64,000 nt of DNA from Mycteria americana (lineage: Eukaryota > Chordata > Aves > Ciconiiformes > Ciconiidae): assembly GCF_035582795.1 (NCBI RefSeq), contig NW_027445436.1, positions 5,082,770-5,146,769 on the forward strand, read 5' to 3'. Below are positions 55,111 to 64,000 of the stretch, piece after piece; position 1 is the first letter of the stretch; each line of letters starts with the position of its first letter. The notes under the pieces are model-generated. The model saw only the letters and a program-made list of their open reading frames with translations. It was not told the origin of the DNA and ran no database searches. Made by a program: the position numbers and the translations under genes.

Positions 55111-55720
55111 CAACATGATTGTCTGACAACAATCGAACAAGTTTATTCCAGCCGACCGGATTTACAGGATACTCCTCTTTCTGATTTTGATTTAGAATTA
55201 TATACAGATGGAAGCAGTTTCATGTCTGGAGGAAAGCGATGTGCTGGATATGCAATAGTGACCAGAGACCATGTTTTGGAAGCCGAATCTTTGCCTTATA
55301 ATACTTCAGCCCAGAAGGCGGAATTGATTGCTCTAAGTCGAGCTCTAGAAATAAGGACCAGGAAGAAGGCTAATATTTTCACAGATTCGAAACATGCTTT
55401 TGGAGTTGCCCATGCTCATGGGGCAATTTGGAAAGAAAGGGGACTTTTAAACTCACAAGGAACTCCTGTTAAATATGGAACTGAGATTATGAAATTGTTA
55501 CGAGCTGTATTACAGCTAAAGAAAGTTGCAATAATTCATTGGAGGGCACACCAAAAAGGGAACAGTGATATAATTAAGGGAAATTGGAAAGCGGATATAG
55601 CTGCAAAAGCAGCAGCTCTGAAAAGGTCAAATGTGGAAGGAGCTTTAATCCCAGGATGTCATCTAGATCTAACTCCACCACAATACACTGAAAAGGAAGA
55701 CCAATTAGCTGAAAAATTGG
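55111..55720 (+). pseudogene. Element B RNase H
   Basis: Within the 376-residue frame 54742-55872: LYTDGSSFMSGGKRCAGYAI (Asp), AQKAELIALSRALEI (Glu), FTDSKHAFGVAHAHGAIW (Asp) and IIHWRAHQKGN ... KADIAAKAAAL (Asp). All four acidic residues of the DEDD set appear present. This is the domain cleanly absent from element A. Confidence 0.88.
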
Positions 55721-55779
55721 ATTGCATTAAAAATGAACAGGGATGGTGGATGACACCTTTGAAACAACTTCTAATCACC

Positions 55780-56445
55780 GAAAGGACAATGGAATTTGTA
55801 TTAAAGAAATTACACCAAGAAATGCATATGGGCTCGGATGCATTGGTCCTTACTGCAAAAAAAAAATCTTAGAGGACCAAAAATGCAAAGTAGTGCAGAC
55901 AGTGTTAAAAAAATGTCCAATATGTTGTGCTAAAAACCTAACACCTTTTCCAAAGGTGGAAAAGAAAACGATAGGAGGAAATGTAAAATGAGGAATAATG
56001 CCCGGGGAGCGCTGGCAAATAGATTTTTCAGAGTTACCTAGATGTAACCAGTATAAATATTTGTTAGTCCTGGTAGATACTTTTTCTGGTTGGCCTGAAG
56101 CTTTCCCCTGTCACACCAATAAGGCAAGAGAGGTAATGTTAAAAGAAATAATTCCTAGATTTGGTATTCCAGAAGGAATATCTTCTGAACAATGGACCTC
56201 ATTTCATAGCAGAAATATTACAAGGAGTATCAAAAATTTTGAGAATAAAATGGGATCTCCATACCACATGGAGACCTCAATCCAGTGGAGCCTCCAGTGG
56301 ATCCTCAATAGAGCAAATGAATCAGACTCTTAAGAGGCAAATTTCAAAATTATGTCAGGAAGCTCACCTCAAATGGGTAGAAGCCCTACCTTTGGTCCTA
56401 TTGAGAGTTAGGGTAACCTGAAGAATCAGAGAAAGCGTTAGCCCC
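55780..56445 (+). pseudogene. Element B integrase, broken by element C
   Basis: The zinc region HQEMHMGSDA ... CPICCAKN is split by a shift at an A run (55856-55868). The core has QIDFSELPRCNQYKYLLVLV (first Asp) and AREVMLKEIIPRFGIPEG. The second Asp block is disrupted by a small insertion near 56190 (SSE then NNGPHFIAEI). The Glu block reads SSIEQMNQTLKRQISKL. The frame then reaches SVSP and is cut at 56445 by an LTR. PFEI resumes at 63990. Confidence 0.88.
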
Positions 56446-57062
56446 TGAAAGGGTTAAATCCCTGACAATCCCTGACTAAGACCTTACTGTGATACATAGA
56501 CTTGCATTTTTTTAGTTTCACTTGCATCCTTGTTCTCTTTTGTTCTCTTCCCCTGCAAAGATAGTTTTAGTTATCTGCTGAGTAGAGTTGATGATAGGAC
56601 ATTTCCTGTAACTTCTTACCTGATAGGACTAAACAGACCTTGAGCAAGCTCGTTAGGCTTCCTAATTAAATCACTGATAACAGGAACTCAGGACGTTTGT
56701 GTAGAAGATAAGCACCAAAGAACTAGTTTAAATCGACCCCCTTGCAACATTCCGAGCAGACAACGTGAGGAAGACTATGGAAGACCACCGGGAGGGTGAA
56801 AAGACCCTAACCTTAATTTTACTGCGCATGCTTGGACTATGTATGTAAATGAATTCCAGGAACTCATCACCATAAGACTGCCCTTTTTAGGAAATCTGAT
56901 GAATATGTATGATTTTTCTGTATATGAACTGATGTGTTGTGCTAACCTGGTGGAGCACTTGTGGCGGAGCGATCCCCAGTGCTGCCCAGCGCTGCAATAA
57001 AGAATACCTGCTTAATAGTCATCCCGACTATTGAGTTCTGATTTCGGCTTTTCACGGCAACA
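56446..57062 (+). repeat. Element C 5' LTR
   Basis: TGAAAGGGTTAAATCCCTGA start and CACGGCAACA end. Poly-A signal AATAAA at 56996-57001. Lacks the CCGAAGGACTGATGAGC... block that the 3' LTR has at about 63623-63690. Confidence 0.93.
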
Positions 57063-57065
57063 ATT

Positions 57066-57083
57066 TGGCACCCCAGATGGGAC
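57066..57083 (+). other. Primer-binding site of element C
   Basis: TGGCACCCCAGATGGGAC, three bases after the LTR. Confidence 0.72.
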
Positions 57084-57829
57084 CCGCTCTGCTCGGCTGC
57101 AGGACCCGCTGAGAACAGGACTCCCTAGGGTTCCCCCGGGATTTCCCGGAGGGACTCCTCGCCTCAATCGGGTCACTGCAGGAGCAGACAAGGACCATCT
57201 AAAGGAAAAAAGGTATTCTTTAAATCTTTCTGGTTTTCTGTTTTGGAATTTGGGACCGGTCATTTGGAAGGTTCTCATAAGTCGTAGGAGACGTCCTACG
57301 CCGAGTGCCATATACCAGGCTACTAGTGCCTGAGGGTATACATTTGATATTTAGTACGTTGGTACAGGCACGGGTTAAGCCTTGTACTTCTGCAATAACG
57401 TGCCTTTTTGGTATTGGTACACTTATGAAACCCGCATGAGTTTTGTACTGTTGGCGGTACGGATTTACTGGCACCGAACTTGGATATTGGTTTATTGGTA
57501 TTGAATTTGGATATATGCGAAATCGGCAATTAAGCATGAATGAGCTGAGTTAACTCTGGTGTGACTGGTGAGTGACTGAGATGTGGTGTGACTGCAAAGT
57601 GAGTGTGGAAAATCTGGAGACCTGTGTGTGTCATCCTGAAAATGAATGAGAACCGCTTTTCCTCATAAATTGTTTTATTTGTGACCAAAACTTATGGGTT
57701 GTATTTGGATGAGATATTCAATGTGAGAATTGTGGAACATGGTCAGAGTGGGAGGATAAAGCGTGACAGGTTGAGGTTATTAAAATAATCTGTGGGAGAA
57801 TAACGGAAGTACAGAATCAATAAGGTAGA
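57084..57829 (+). other. Element C leader
   Basis: A 746-bp untranslated leader between primer site and gag. It holds a GGTGAGTG splice-donor-like site near 57568, a candidate for env mRNA, and presumably the packaging signal. No conserved frame. Confidence 0.6.
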
Positions 57830-58373
57830 ATGGGGGGACAGCAAAGTGGTGGTATTGTAAAGAAAAGCCCCCTAGGATGTATCTTAGCACATTGGAAAGA
57901 GATAGGGGGACAATCAGGTGGGAGTGTGAATGAGAAAACACTAATCAAATATTGTGATCAGTGGTGGCCCCTGTACAAATTAGAAGATGGTGTAAAATGG
58001 CCCTTTAATGGATCTTTAAATTATAATACTATATTGCAGTTAATGTTGTTCTTACGGAGAGAAGGAAAATGGGATGAGGTTATGTATGCGGATATGTTTT
58101 TTTTTACTTTGCGGAATCGCCCGGAGTGGCAGAAGGATTGTGGTGTTAACCTCCTGCCGCACGGAGGCAGCCTTGGGACAGAGAGGAATGGTGAATAGAC
58201 GAAGATTTAGAGGACGAGGAAGGGGAAGGCCCTCTGGAAGTGGAGGAGGACTGGGCAATGTATTGAGAAAGAATCAATGTGTGTATTGTGGAGAGGAAGG
58301 ACATTGGAGGAGCGAATGTCCAAGACTCAAAGGAACCCCGCAAGTCTTGATTGCTGGAGCAGAGGCCAATTGA
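57830..58373 (+). pseudogene. Element C gag, capsid deleted
   Basis: ATG 57830 opens MGGQQSGGIVKKSPLGCILA and the matrix continues to about 58140 (LRNRPEWQKDCGV). Nucleocapsid follows almost at once, in another frame: VNRRRFRGRGRGRPSGSG and the knuckle CVYCGEEGHWRSEC (58275-58316). The capsid, which should be several hundred residues, is missing at about 58145-58170. Stop at 58371. Confidence 0.88.
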
Positions 58374-59241
58374 TGGGGACCTGGGGAATCTACCCTAGCC
58401 GATCCACTGGTTAAGATAAGGCTGGGGAGACAAGAGAAAGAAGTGGAATTCTTAGTAGACACAGGTGCTTCTTTCTGTTTTAAATCAAGAATTGATACCT
58501 GTGAGTAAAGACTTTGTGACTATAGTGGGAGCTACTGGCCAACAGGAAAAGGCGTTCTTTCTAAAACCCCTCAATTTTAAAGATTTACACCCTGTGGTGG
58601 CCAATCCTTATACTTTACTTACTAAATTACGAAACAATCAAGTATGGTTTACAGTATTAGATTTGAAAGATGCATTCTTCTGCTTGCCTCTGGCCAAGGA
58701 GAGCCAAAACCTGTTTGCATTTGAATGGGAAAGTCCTACTACTGGTAGGAAAACCCAACTTACCTGGACAGTGTTACCCCAAGGTTTTAAGAACAGTCCA
58801 ACCATCTTTGGGAACCAATTAGCACGAGAACTTGAGACATGGGATCCTCCCTCCAGAGACGGAACTCTTCTACATTATGTGGATGACTTATTAATAGCAA
58901 CTGAAACAAAGTCAGATTGTATTCAATGGACTACTGAATGGGTATCGAGTCTCTCAACAGAAAGCTCAGATGGTGCGACAGCAAGTAACCTACCTTGGAT
59001 ACGAGCTATCTGGAGGACAACGAGAATTAGGAACGGAACAAAAAGAAGCCATCTGCAGAACCCCTCTCCCTCAAATGGTAAAGGAACTCAGGACCTTCTT
59101 GGGAATGGCAGGTTGGTGTCGATTATGGATTTACAATTATGGAATAATAGCAAAACCTTTGTATGAACTTTTGAAAAACAGTCCCACTCGATTTGGTCCA
59201 GAGAAGCTCAAAATGCATTCAAAACACTTAAAAAGGAACTG
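58374..59241 (+). pseudogene. Element C protease and reverse transcriptase, deleted border
   Basis: The protease has ADPLVKIRLGRQEKEVEFLV with an intact DTG (about 58459-58467), then a frameshift and VGATGQQEKAFFLKPLNF. This is joined near 58580 to RT at DLHPVVANPYTLLTKLRN, so the protease end and RT fingers are deleted. Then VLDLKDAFFCLPL, LPQGFKNSPTIFGNQL and an intact YVDDLLIA (about 58878). A frameshift near 58960 moves to VTYLGYELSGGQRELGTEQK. Confidence 0.9.
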
Positions 59242-60170
59242 ATGAAGGCCCCAGCCCTGGGCCTACCTGACGTTACTAAACCCTTCTGGCTGTTTTCCCA
59301 TGAAAAACAAGGTATAGCTCTGGGAGTCCTAGCTCAACGACTGGGACTCTACAAAAGAGCTGTGGCCTACTTTTCTAAGCAGCCTGACGAAGTAAGCAAA
59401 GGGTGGCCAGGGTGCCTACGAGCTATGGCGGCTGTAGTACTAAATATCCAAGAGGCCCAGAAATTTACCTTAGGCCAAAAAATCACAGTGCTGGCTTCAC
59501 ACACAGTATCAGCCATACTAGAACAAAAAGGAAATAATTGGCTTTCTCCATCCCGATTTTTACAATACTAGGCTATTCTAGTTGAACCAGATGATGTTGA
59601 TATTGAAGTGACTAATGTTACAAACCCAGCTTCTTTCCTCAGTGGGGTGACATCTGAATCATTGATACATGACTGTTTGGAAACCATAGAGACTGTATAT
59701 TCTAGCAGACCAGATTTAAAAGAAGAACCCCTGGAAGATGCACAAGACTCCTGGTTCACGGATGGAAGCAGCTTCGTCCGACAAGGTATTCGAAAGGCTG
59801 GGTATGCGGTGACAACAGCAAGCAAAGTAATTGAATCTCAATCATTACCTGCTGGAACATCAGCTCAAAAGGCTGAAATTATTGCCCTGACTAGGGCCCT
59901 GGAATTGGCAAAAGGGAAAAAGATAAATATATGGACGGACTCCAAATATGCCTTTGGAGTTGTCCACGCTCACGGAGCAATTTGGAAGGAACGAGGACTA
60001 CTAACCGCACAAGGGAGACAGATCAAGCACGCTGAGGAAATTCTTCACCTATTAGAAGCAGTCCAACTGCCAACCAAAGTCGCCATCATGCACTGCCGAG
60101 GACACCTGAAGGGTAACACTGACCAGGAAAAAGGTAACAGGTTGGCTGATTATGAGGCTAAACAGGCAGC
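59242..60170 (+). pseudogene. Element C RT connection and RNase H
   Basis: RVKKPF-like connection with VAYFSKQPDEVSKGWPGCLR, a stop at 59571 (QY-stop-AIL), then the long frame 59608-61257. RNase [21 protein letters not shown] (Asp), [16 protein letters not shown] (Glu), [18 protein letters not shown] (Asp), HCRGHLKGN ... [12 protein letters not shown] (Asp). The RNase H itself is open and complete. Confidence 0.9.
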
Positions 60171-61257
60171 AGAGAGAATGCAAAAGATTTTAACCTTAAT
60201 TCCAGATAATAGAAGTAGGAGTCTAGGTGACCAAGAAAATGTTGCATATTCTAGGGCTGATAAAGAATTAATAGAAGAAATGGGAGGGCAGGTTCCCTCC
60301 AAAGGATGGGCCCACTTGAGTGATGGCAGGATTATAATTCCTGCCAAACAGGTATGGGGAGTTGTTAAAGAACACAATAAGACACATTGGGGGGCAGATT
60401 CCCTGTATAAATTTTTAAATCAAAAATTAATAGGGAGAAATTTGTATACTACAGTTCGACAGGTGACTCAGCAATGTGAAATATGTTTGAAAAATGATCC
60501 AAATACAGGTAACCGGGCACAATTAGGAAGTATTGGGAGAGGAAATGTACCAGGGGACCACTGGCAAACTGATTTCTCTGAACTTCCAAGAAAAGGGGGG
60601 TACAGATACTTATTGGTACTTACAGACACCTTTTCCAGATGGCCAGAGGCGTTTCCTTGTAGGACAAACGAAGCAAGAGAAGTAACTAAGGTATTATTAA
60701 ATGAAATAATACCTCGATTCGGGGTACCTATGGTCATTTCATCAGATAGGGGTACACATTTTTGTGCAGAAGTAGTGCAACAGGTCAGCAAACTATTAGG
60801 AATTGATTGGCAATTACACACACCCTACAGACCACAAGCCAGCAGGCAAATAGTAGCACACCTATATTGGTATCAAGCACTGCCTATTGCACTACTTTGG
60901 ATATGTGTAAAACCTAGGGCCAAAGAAAATCTGAGCCCTTTTGAGATATTATATGGGAGGCCATATCAGGCCAAATATCAAGGGGAAGATTTGAATCAGC
61001 TGGGAAATAATTATTTACAAAATTATGTTATATCCTTAGGAAAACAATTGGAAAAGATTAGTAAGAATATTTTGGGAACCAGAGCAAAAGGGTTAGATCA
61101 CCCAATCCACCCATTTAGCCCTGGAGATTGGGTTTATGTTAAGAATTTTTCAGGTGACCCATTGGAGGAGAAGTGGAATGGACCTTATCAGGTGTTGCTA
61201 ACCACTTTCACTGCAATCAAGATTAAAGAGCAGACAGCTTGGATCCATTACTCCTGA
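60171..61257 (+). pseudogene. Element C integrase, catalytic Glu region deleted
   Basis: Open within the 549-residue frame. Zinc domain [15 protein letters not shown] ... CEICLKND, core [20 protein letters not shown] (Asp) and [13 protein letters not shown] (Asp). After [20 protein letters not shown] the normal Glu-containing helix is missing (about 60 bp deleted near 60845-60870). Then [15 protein letters not shown] and a GPY/F-like C-terminus ([17 protein letters not shown]). The open frame looks intact but lacks a catalytic residue. Confidence 0.9.
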
Positions 61258-61322
61258 GTAAAGAAAGCTTCTGAACCGTGATGGACCATTGAAAGTGTTG
61301 GAGATTTGAAATTACGCTTACG

Positions 61323-62706
61323 ATGATAACTTTATTGGCTTTAAGCTTATCAGTAGATGCTTGGAAGGAGAACCTGTATTATAATGCGATTCAGATGATA
61401 GCGAATGCCGCAGGGGCTAAGGATTGTTGGATTTGTACTGCCCTACCGAGAGGTAACATGAGACTCCCTTTGTACAGCATAGGGTCGACTCATTGGAATT
61501 GTGACAATAATACTTGGCCTGAGTTTTGGAAAAAAATGAGATGGAGGATATTGTAGTTATGATAATTCAAGCTATGGGATCGGACCAAGAGTTGGCCTAC
61601 AGATACTAAATAATAGCACCCAGATTCTAGTTAGCAATAATAGTTGCCTATGGAAGGCAAGATCCAATAATTGTCCGTGCCGCCCCCCCCCCCCCCCCCC
61701 CCCGACAACAAATATCATAACTATTCCTGTAGGAATGGGTGGAATGATTATTGGATCAACAAGACTGCGGTAGAAGTAGGAACTTGGAATTTGATGGGAT
61801 TGAACGTGAAACCTATAGCCCTACAAAGTGGGATGCCAGTAGAAATACATCGGTTGGATGGGTAAGCAAAGGATCATTTTATGGAGCTAATCTCACAGCC
61901 ACCGACGGACCCTGCAAACTGCCCGACGGGTATTGGTGGCTGTGTGGTGATGGTATCAGCAGAAAGCAACTCCCTGCAGGATGGAAGGGAATGTGTACCA
62001 TAGGTCATTTAGTTAGTCAGGATCGAATATATAATCAGTCTCAAATACCTAGAGGTATTTTGAGAACGTCCTGGAGACGGGCTAAGCGAGAAGACAACCC
62101 ACTTGCAATTAGGGGAACAAAATTTCATAGCTTTGTTAGATGGTTCTTACCGTGGCTAGGAGTAAGCAAGCTAGAAAAGGCCATAGTAAATATTTCCGCA
62201 GTTCTAGAGCAGATGGAAAATTTAACCATAAATACTATAAAAAATTTACAGACGGAAGTATCTTCCCTCAGTAAGGTTGTGTTGCAAAATTGAATGGCAT
62301 TAGATTTATTGACTGCCAAAGAAGGAAGTGTATGTATGATCATTAATACCAGTTGCTGTGCATATATCAATAAAGATAAGCAGATAGAAGCAGATCTAAA
62401 TGCACTCTGGGAGAAAACACGAATATTCCAGGAAGTATCTTTGGATGATACTTCATTGGGGCTTCGAGATTTATGGGATAAATTGACTTCTTGGCTTCCC
62501 AACTTTGGATGGTTGAAACAATTATTCATTGGATTGATTACTTTGGCAATTTTAGGAATATTTGTTTGTGTATTTCTTAAGTGTTTTCTTTGGTGTTACC
62601 GGAATTCAGCAGAGATGTACAGTGATTGGAAAAGAAACAAGATTAGGCATCAAGTAGAAACGGGAAGGTATTTTACTCAGACCCTTGAAAAGGATGAAAT
62701 ATTATG
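61323..62706 (+). pseudogene. Element C envelope gene, with stops
   Basis: The frame starts at 61323 with a hydrophobic leader. SU carries CWIC (61425-61436), the CXXC motif for SU-TM disulfide isomerisation. There is a stop near 61555 and a C run (61683-61703) with a frame change. The frame 61751-62293 includes a RAKR furin-type site and ends in TGA at 62291, within LQN-stop-MALDLL. The frame 62294-62707 has CMIINTSCC (CX6CC), a membrane anchor (LFIGLITLAILGIFVCVFL) and a cytoplasmic tail. It is disabled by at least three breaks. Confidence 0.88.
61683..61703. repeat. Poly-C tract in element C env
   Basis: About 21 consecutive C within SU, a site of frame change and a likely assembly-error point. 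Confidence 0.9.
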
Positions 62707-62812
62707 AATTTTGCAAATGTAAAATAATTAAGGATAATACCCTTTTAGGCCTAAAAAGATTTGAAATACTTTACTTGTCGTAGTTAAAGAGCCTTACTAT
62801 TTTAATAGTGAT

Positions 62813-63190
62813 TTAGCCTGGAGAAAAGGAGGCTGAGGGGAGACCTCATCGCTCTCTACAACTACCTGAAAGGAGGTTGTAGAGAGGTGGGGGTCGGTCT
62901 CTTCTCCCAGGTAACAAGTGATAGGACAAGAGGAAATGGCCTCAAGTTGCGCCAGGGGAGGTTTAGACTGGATATTAGGAAATTTTTCTTCACCGAGAGG
63001 GTTATCAAGCATTGGAACAGACTGCCCAGGGAAGTGGTTGAGTCGCCATCCCTGGAGGTATTTAAAGGACGTTTGGATGAGGTACTTAGAGACATGGTGT
63101 AGTGGTGGTTTTTGGCAGTGTTAGGTTTATGGTTGGACTCGATGATCTTAAAGGTCTTTTCCAACCTATATGATACTGTGATTCTGTGAT
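62813..63190 (+). mobile_element. CR1 3' fragment inserted in element C
   Basis: Starts at TTTAGCCTGGAGAAAAGGAG (ORF2 C-terminus) and ends in GATACTGTGATTCTGTGAT. The frame 62887-63102 ends [14 protein letters not shown] as in the other CR1s. It lies between env and the polypurine tract, so it postdates element C. ATTTTAAT occurs on both sides, perhaps a target repeat. Confidence 0.92.
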
Positions 63191-63285
63191 TTTAATGATT
63201 TTATTGTAGTTTTGGTAATAAGCTTCGTTTCAGACGTAATAAGACTGTATATTGAGGACTGTAGCAAGTAAGCTACAAGCCCTCA

Positions 63286-63302
63286 AAAAGAAAAGGGGGG
63301 AA
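63286..63302 (+). other. Polypurine tract of element C
   Basis: AAAAGAAAAGGGGGGAA, abutting the TG of the 3' LTR. Confidence 0.85.
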
Positions 63303-63989
63303 TGAAAGGGTTAAATCTCTGTCAATCCCTGACTAAGACCTTACTGTGATACATAAAGGCTTTACTTTCTTTTTTTTTTAGTTTCACTTGCATCCTTGTT
63401 CTCTTTTGTTCTCTTCCCCTGCAAAGATAGTTTTAGTTATCTGCTGAGCAGAGCTGATGTTAGGACATTTCCTGTAACTTCTTACCTGATAAGACTAAAC
63501 AGGCCTTGAGCAAGCTCATTAGGCTTCCTAATTAAATCACTGATAACAGGAACTCAGGACGTTTGTGTAGAAGATAAGCACCAAAGAACTAGTTTAAATC
63601 GACCCCCTTGTGACATTCCGAGGCCGAAGGACTGATGAGCTAATTCAATGACTATATATGGACAAAGGAAGCCCAAAGTTCAACTAGCAGACAATGTGAG
63701 GAAGACTAAGGACGACCACCGGGAGGGTGAAAAGACCCTAACCCTAATTTTACTGCGCATGCTTGGACTATGTAAATGAATTCCAGGAACTCATCACCAT
63801 AAGACTGCCCTTTTTAGGAAATCTGATGAATATGTATGATTTTTCTGTATATGAACTGATGTGTTGTGCTAACCTGGTGGAGCACTTGTGGCGGAGCGAT
63901 CCCCAGTGCTGCCCAGCGCTGCAATAAAGAATACCTACTTAATAGTCATCCCGACTATTGAGTCCTGATTTCGGCTTTTCACGGCAACA
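63303..63989 (+). repeat. Element C 3' LTR
   Basis: TGAAAGGGTTAAATCTCTGT start and CACGGCAACA end, 687 bp. It has about 70 bp (around 63623-63690) not present in the 5' LTR. Confidence 0.93.
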
Positions 63990-64000
63990 CCCTTTGAGAT
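63990..64000 (+). pseudogene. Element B integrase resumes
   Basis: CCCTTTGAGAT, the 11 bases after the element C LTR, encodes P-F-E-I in the frame left at 56445 (SVSP). Elements A and C both read SPFEILYG at this point, so element B pol continues beyond the window. Confidence 0.8.

Larger units (their letters stand above)
51282..56445 (+). mobile_element. Element B: decayed gammaretrovirus-like provirus (5' part)
   Basis: LTR, primer site, gag, protease, RT, RNase H and integrase in plus orientation, interrupted in integrase by element C at 56446. The same reading frame resumes at 63990-64000 beyond element C, so the rest of pol, env and the 3' LTR should lie right of the window. It is the closest relative of element A here. 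Stops and frameshifts are frequent but, unlike A, RNase H and nucleocapsid are kept. Confidence 0.9.
56446..63989 (+). mobile_element. Element C: two-LTR gammaretrovirus-like provirus
   Basis: Both LTRs (56446-57062 and 63303-63989), primer site, leader, gag, protease, RT, RNase H, integrase, env and polypurine tract are present in order; a CR1 (62813-63190) lies between env and the 3' LTR. The LTRs differ by scattered substitutions and by about 70 bp missing from the 5' copy. Deletions affect capsid, the protease-RT border and the integrase Glu region. Env has a CXXC motif in SU and CX6CC in TM, the gammaretroviral type. Confidence 0.93.

Overview
The window is vertebrate, almost certainly avian, DNA. 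The grounds are many CR1 LINEs with the sauropsid-type 3' end (repeats of ATTCTGTG), several bird-style LTR families, and the last two coding exons of a ZFAND5-like gene. ZFAND5 is sex-linked in birds (from general knowledge). Together with the dense, nested ERV load, this makes a W-linked (or Z-linked) origin a reasonable inference, not a demonstrated one. There is no bacterial-style gene organisation. Apart from ZFAND5, every sizeable open frame I could identify belongs to a mobile or viral element.

Layout. 0-0.3 kb: ERV leader and LTR end (minus) in a ZFAND5 intron. 2.4-4.5 kb: ZFAND5 penultimate exon, terminal exon and 3' UTR (plus). 5.8-12 kb: a 3' CR1 fragment, a probable solo LTR, and a long CR1 with ORF1 esterase and ORF2 endonuclease/RT (minus). 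12.8-20.1 kb: element A, a broken gammaretrovirus-like provirus (minus) split by a 1.2-kb LTR and bounded by two non-matching LTRs. 20.1-23.8 kb: element D, the 3' half (integrase end, env, LTR) of another ERV (plus). 24.5-28.3 kb: element L, an ERV with a Lys-tRNA-like primer site; its 5' LTR was hit by a solo LTR of the D family. 28.3-29.4 kb: CR1 (minus). 29.4-31.0 kb: a decayed remnant of a Polinton/Maverick or adintovirus-type DNA element, with traces of major capsid, family-B DNA polymerase and packaging ATPase; this is the most unusual content. 31.0-32.0 kb: LTR. 34.2-39.5 kb: a mosaic in which a young CR1 (plus) sits inside an older CR1 (minus). 39.5-43.9 kb: LTRs, a long AAGGG repeat and an old CR1. 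46.5-47.8 kb: an unclassified LTR-like promoter and repeat-rich leader. 48.8-50.1 kb: a 1.3-kb LTR with a perfect 5-bp target duplication. 51.3-64.0 kb: element B, a gammaretrovirus-like provirus (plus), interrupted inside integrase by a two-LTR provirus, element C. The last 11 bases of the window resume the element B reading frame.

How it works together: this is a transposon graveyard beside a normal gene. The nesting gives a relative insertion order (B before C before the CR1 in C; older CR1 before younger CR1; L before the D-family solo LTR; A pol before the 1.2-kb LTR). All retroviral genes seen carry stops, frameshifts or domain deletions, so none is expected to be functional as it stands.
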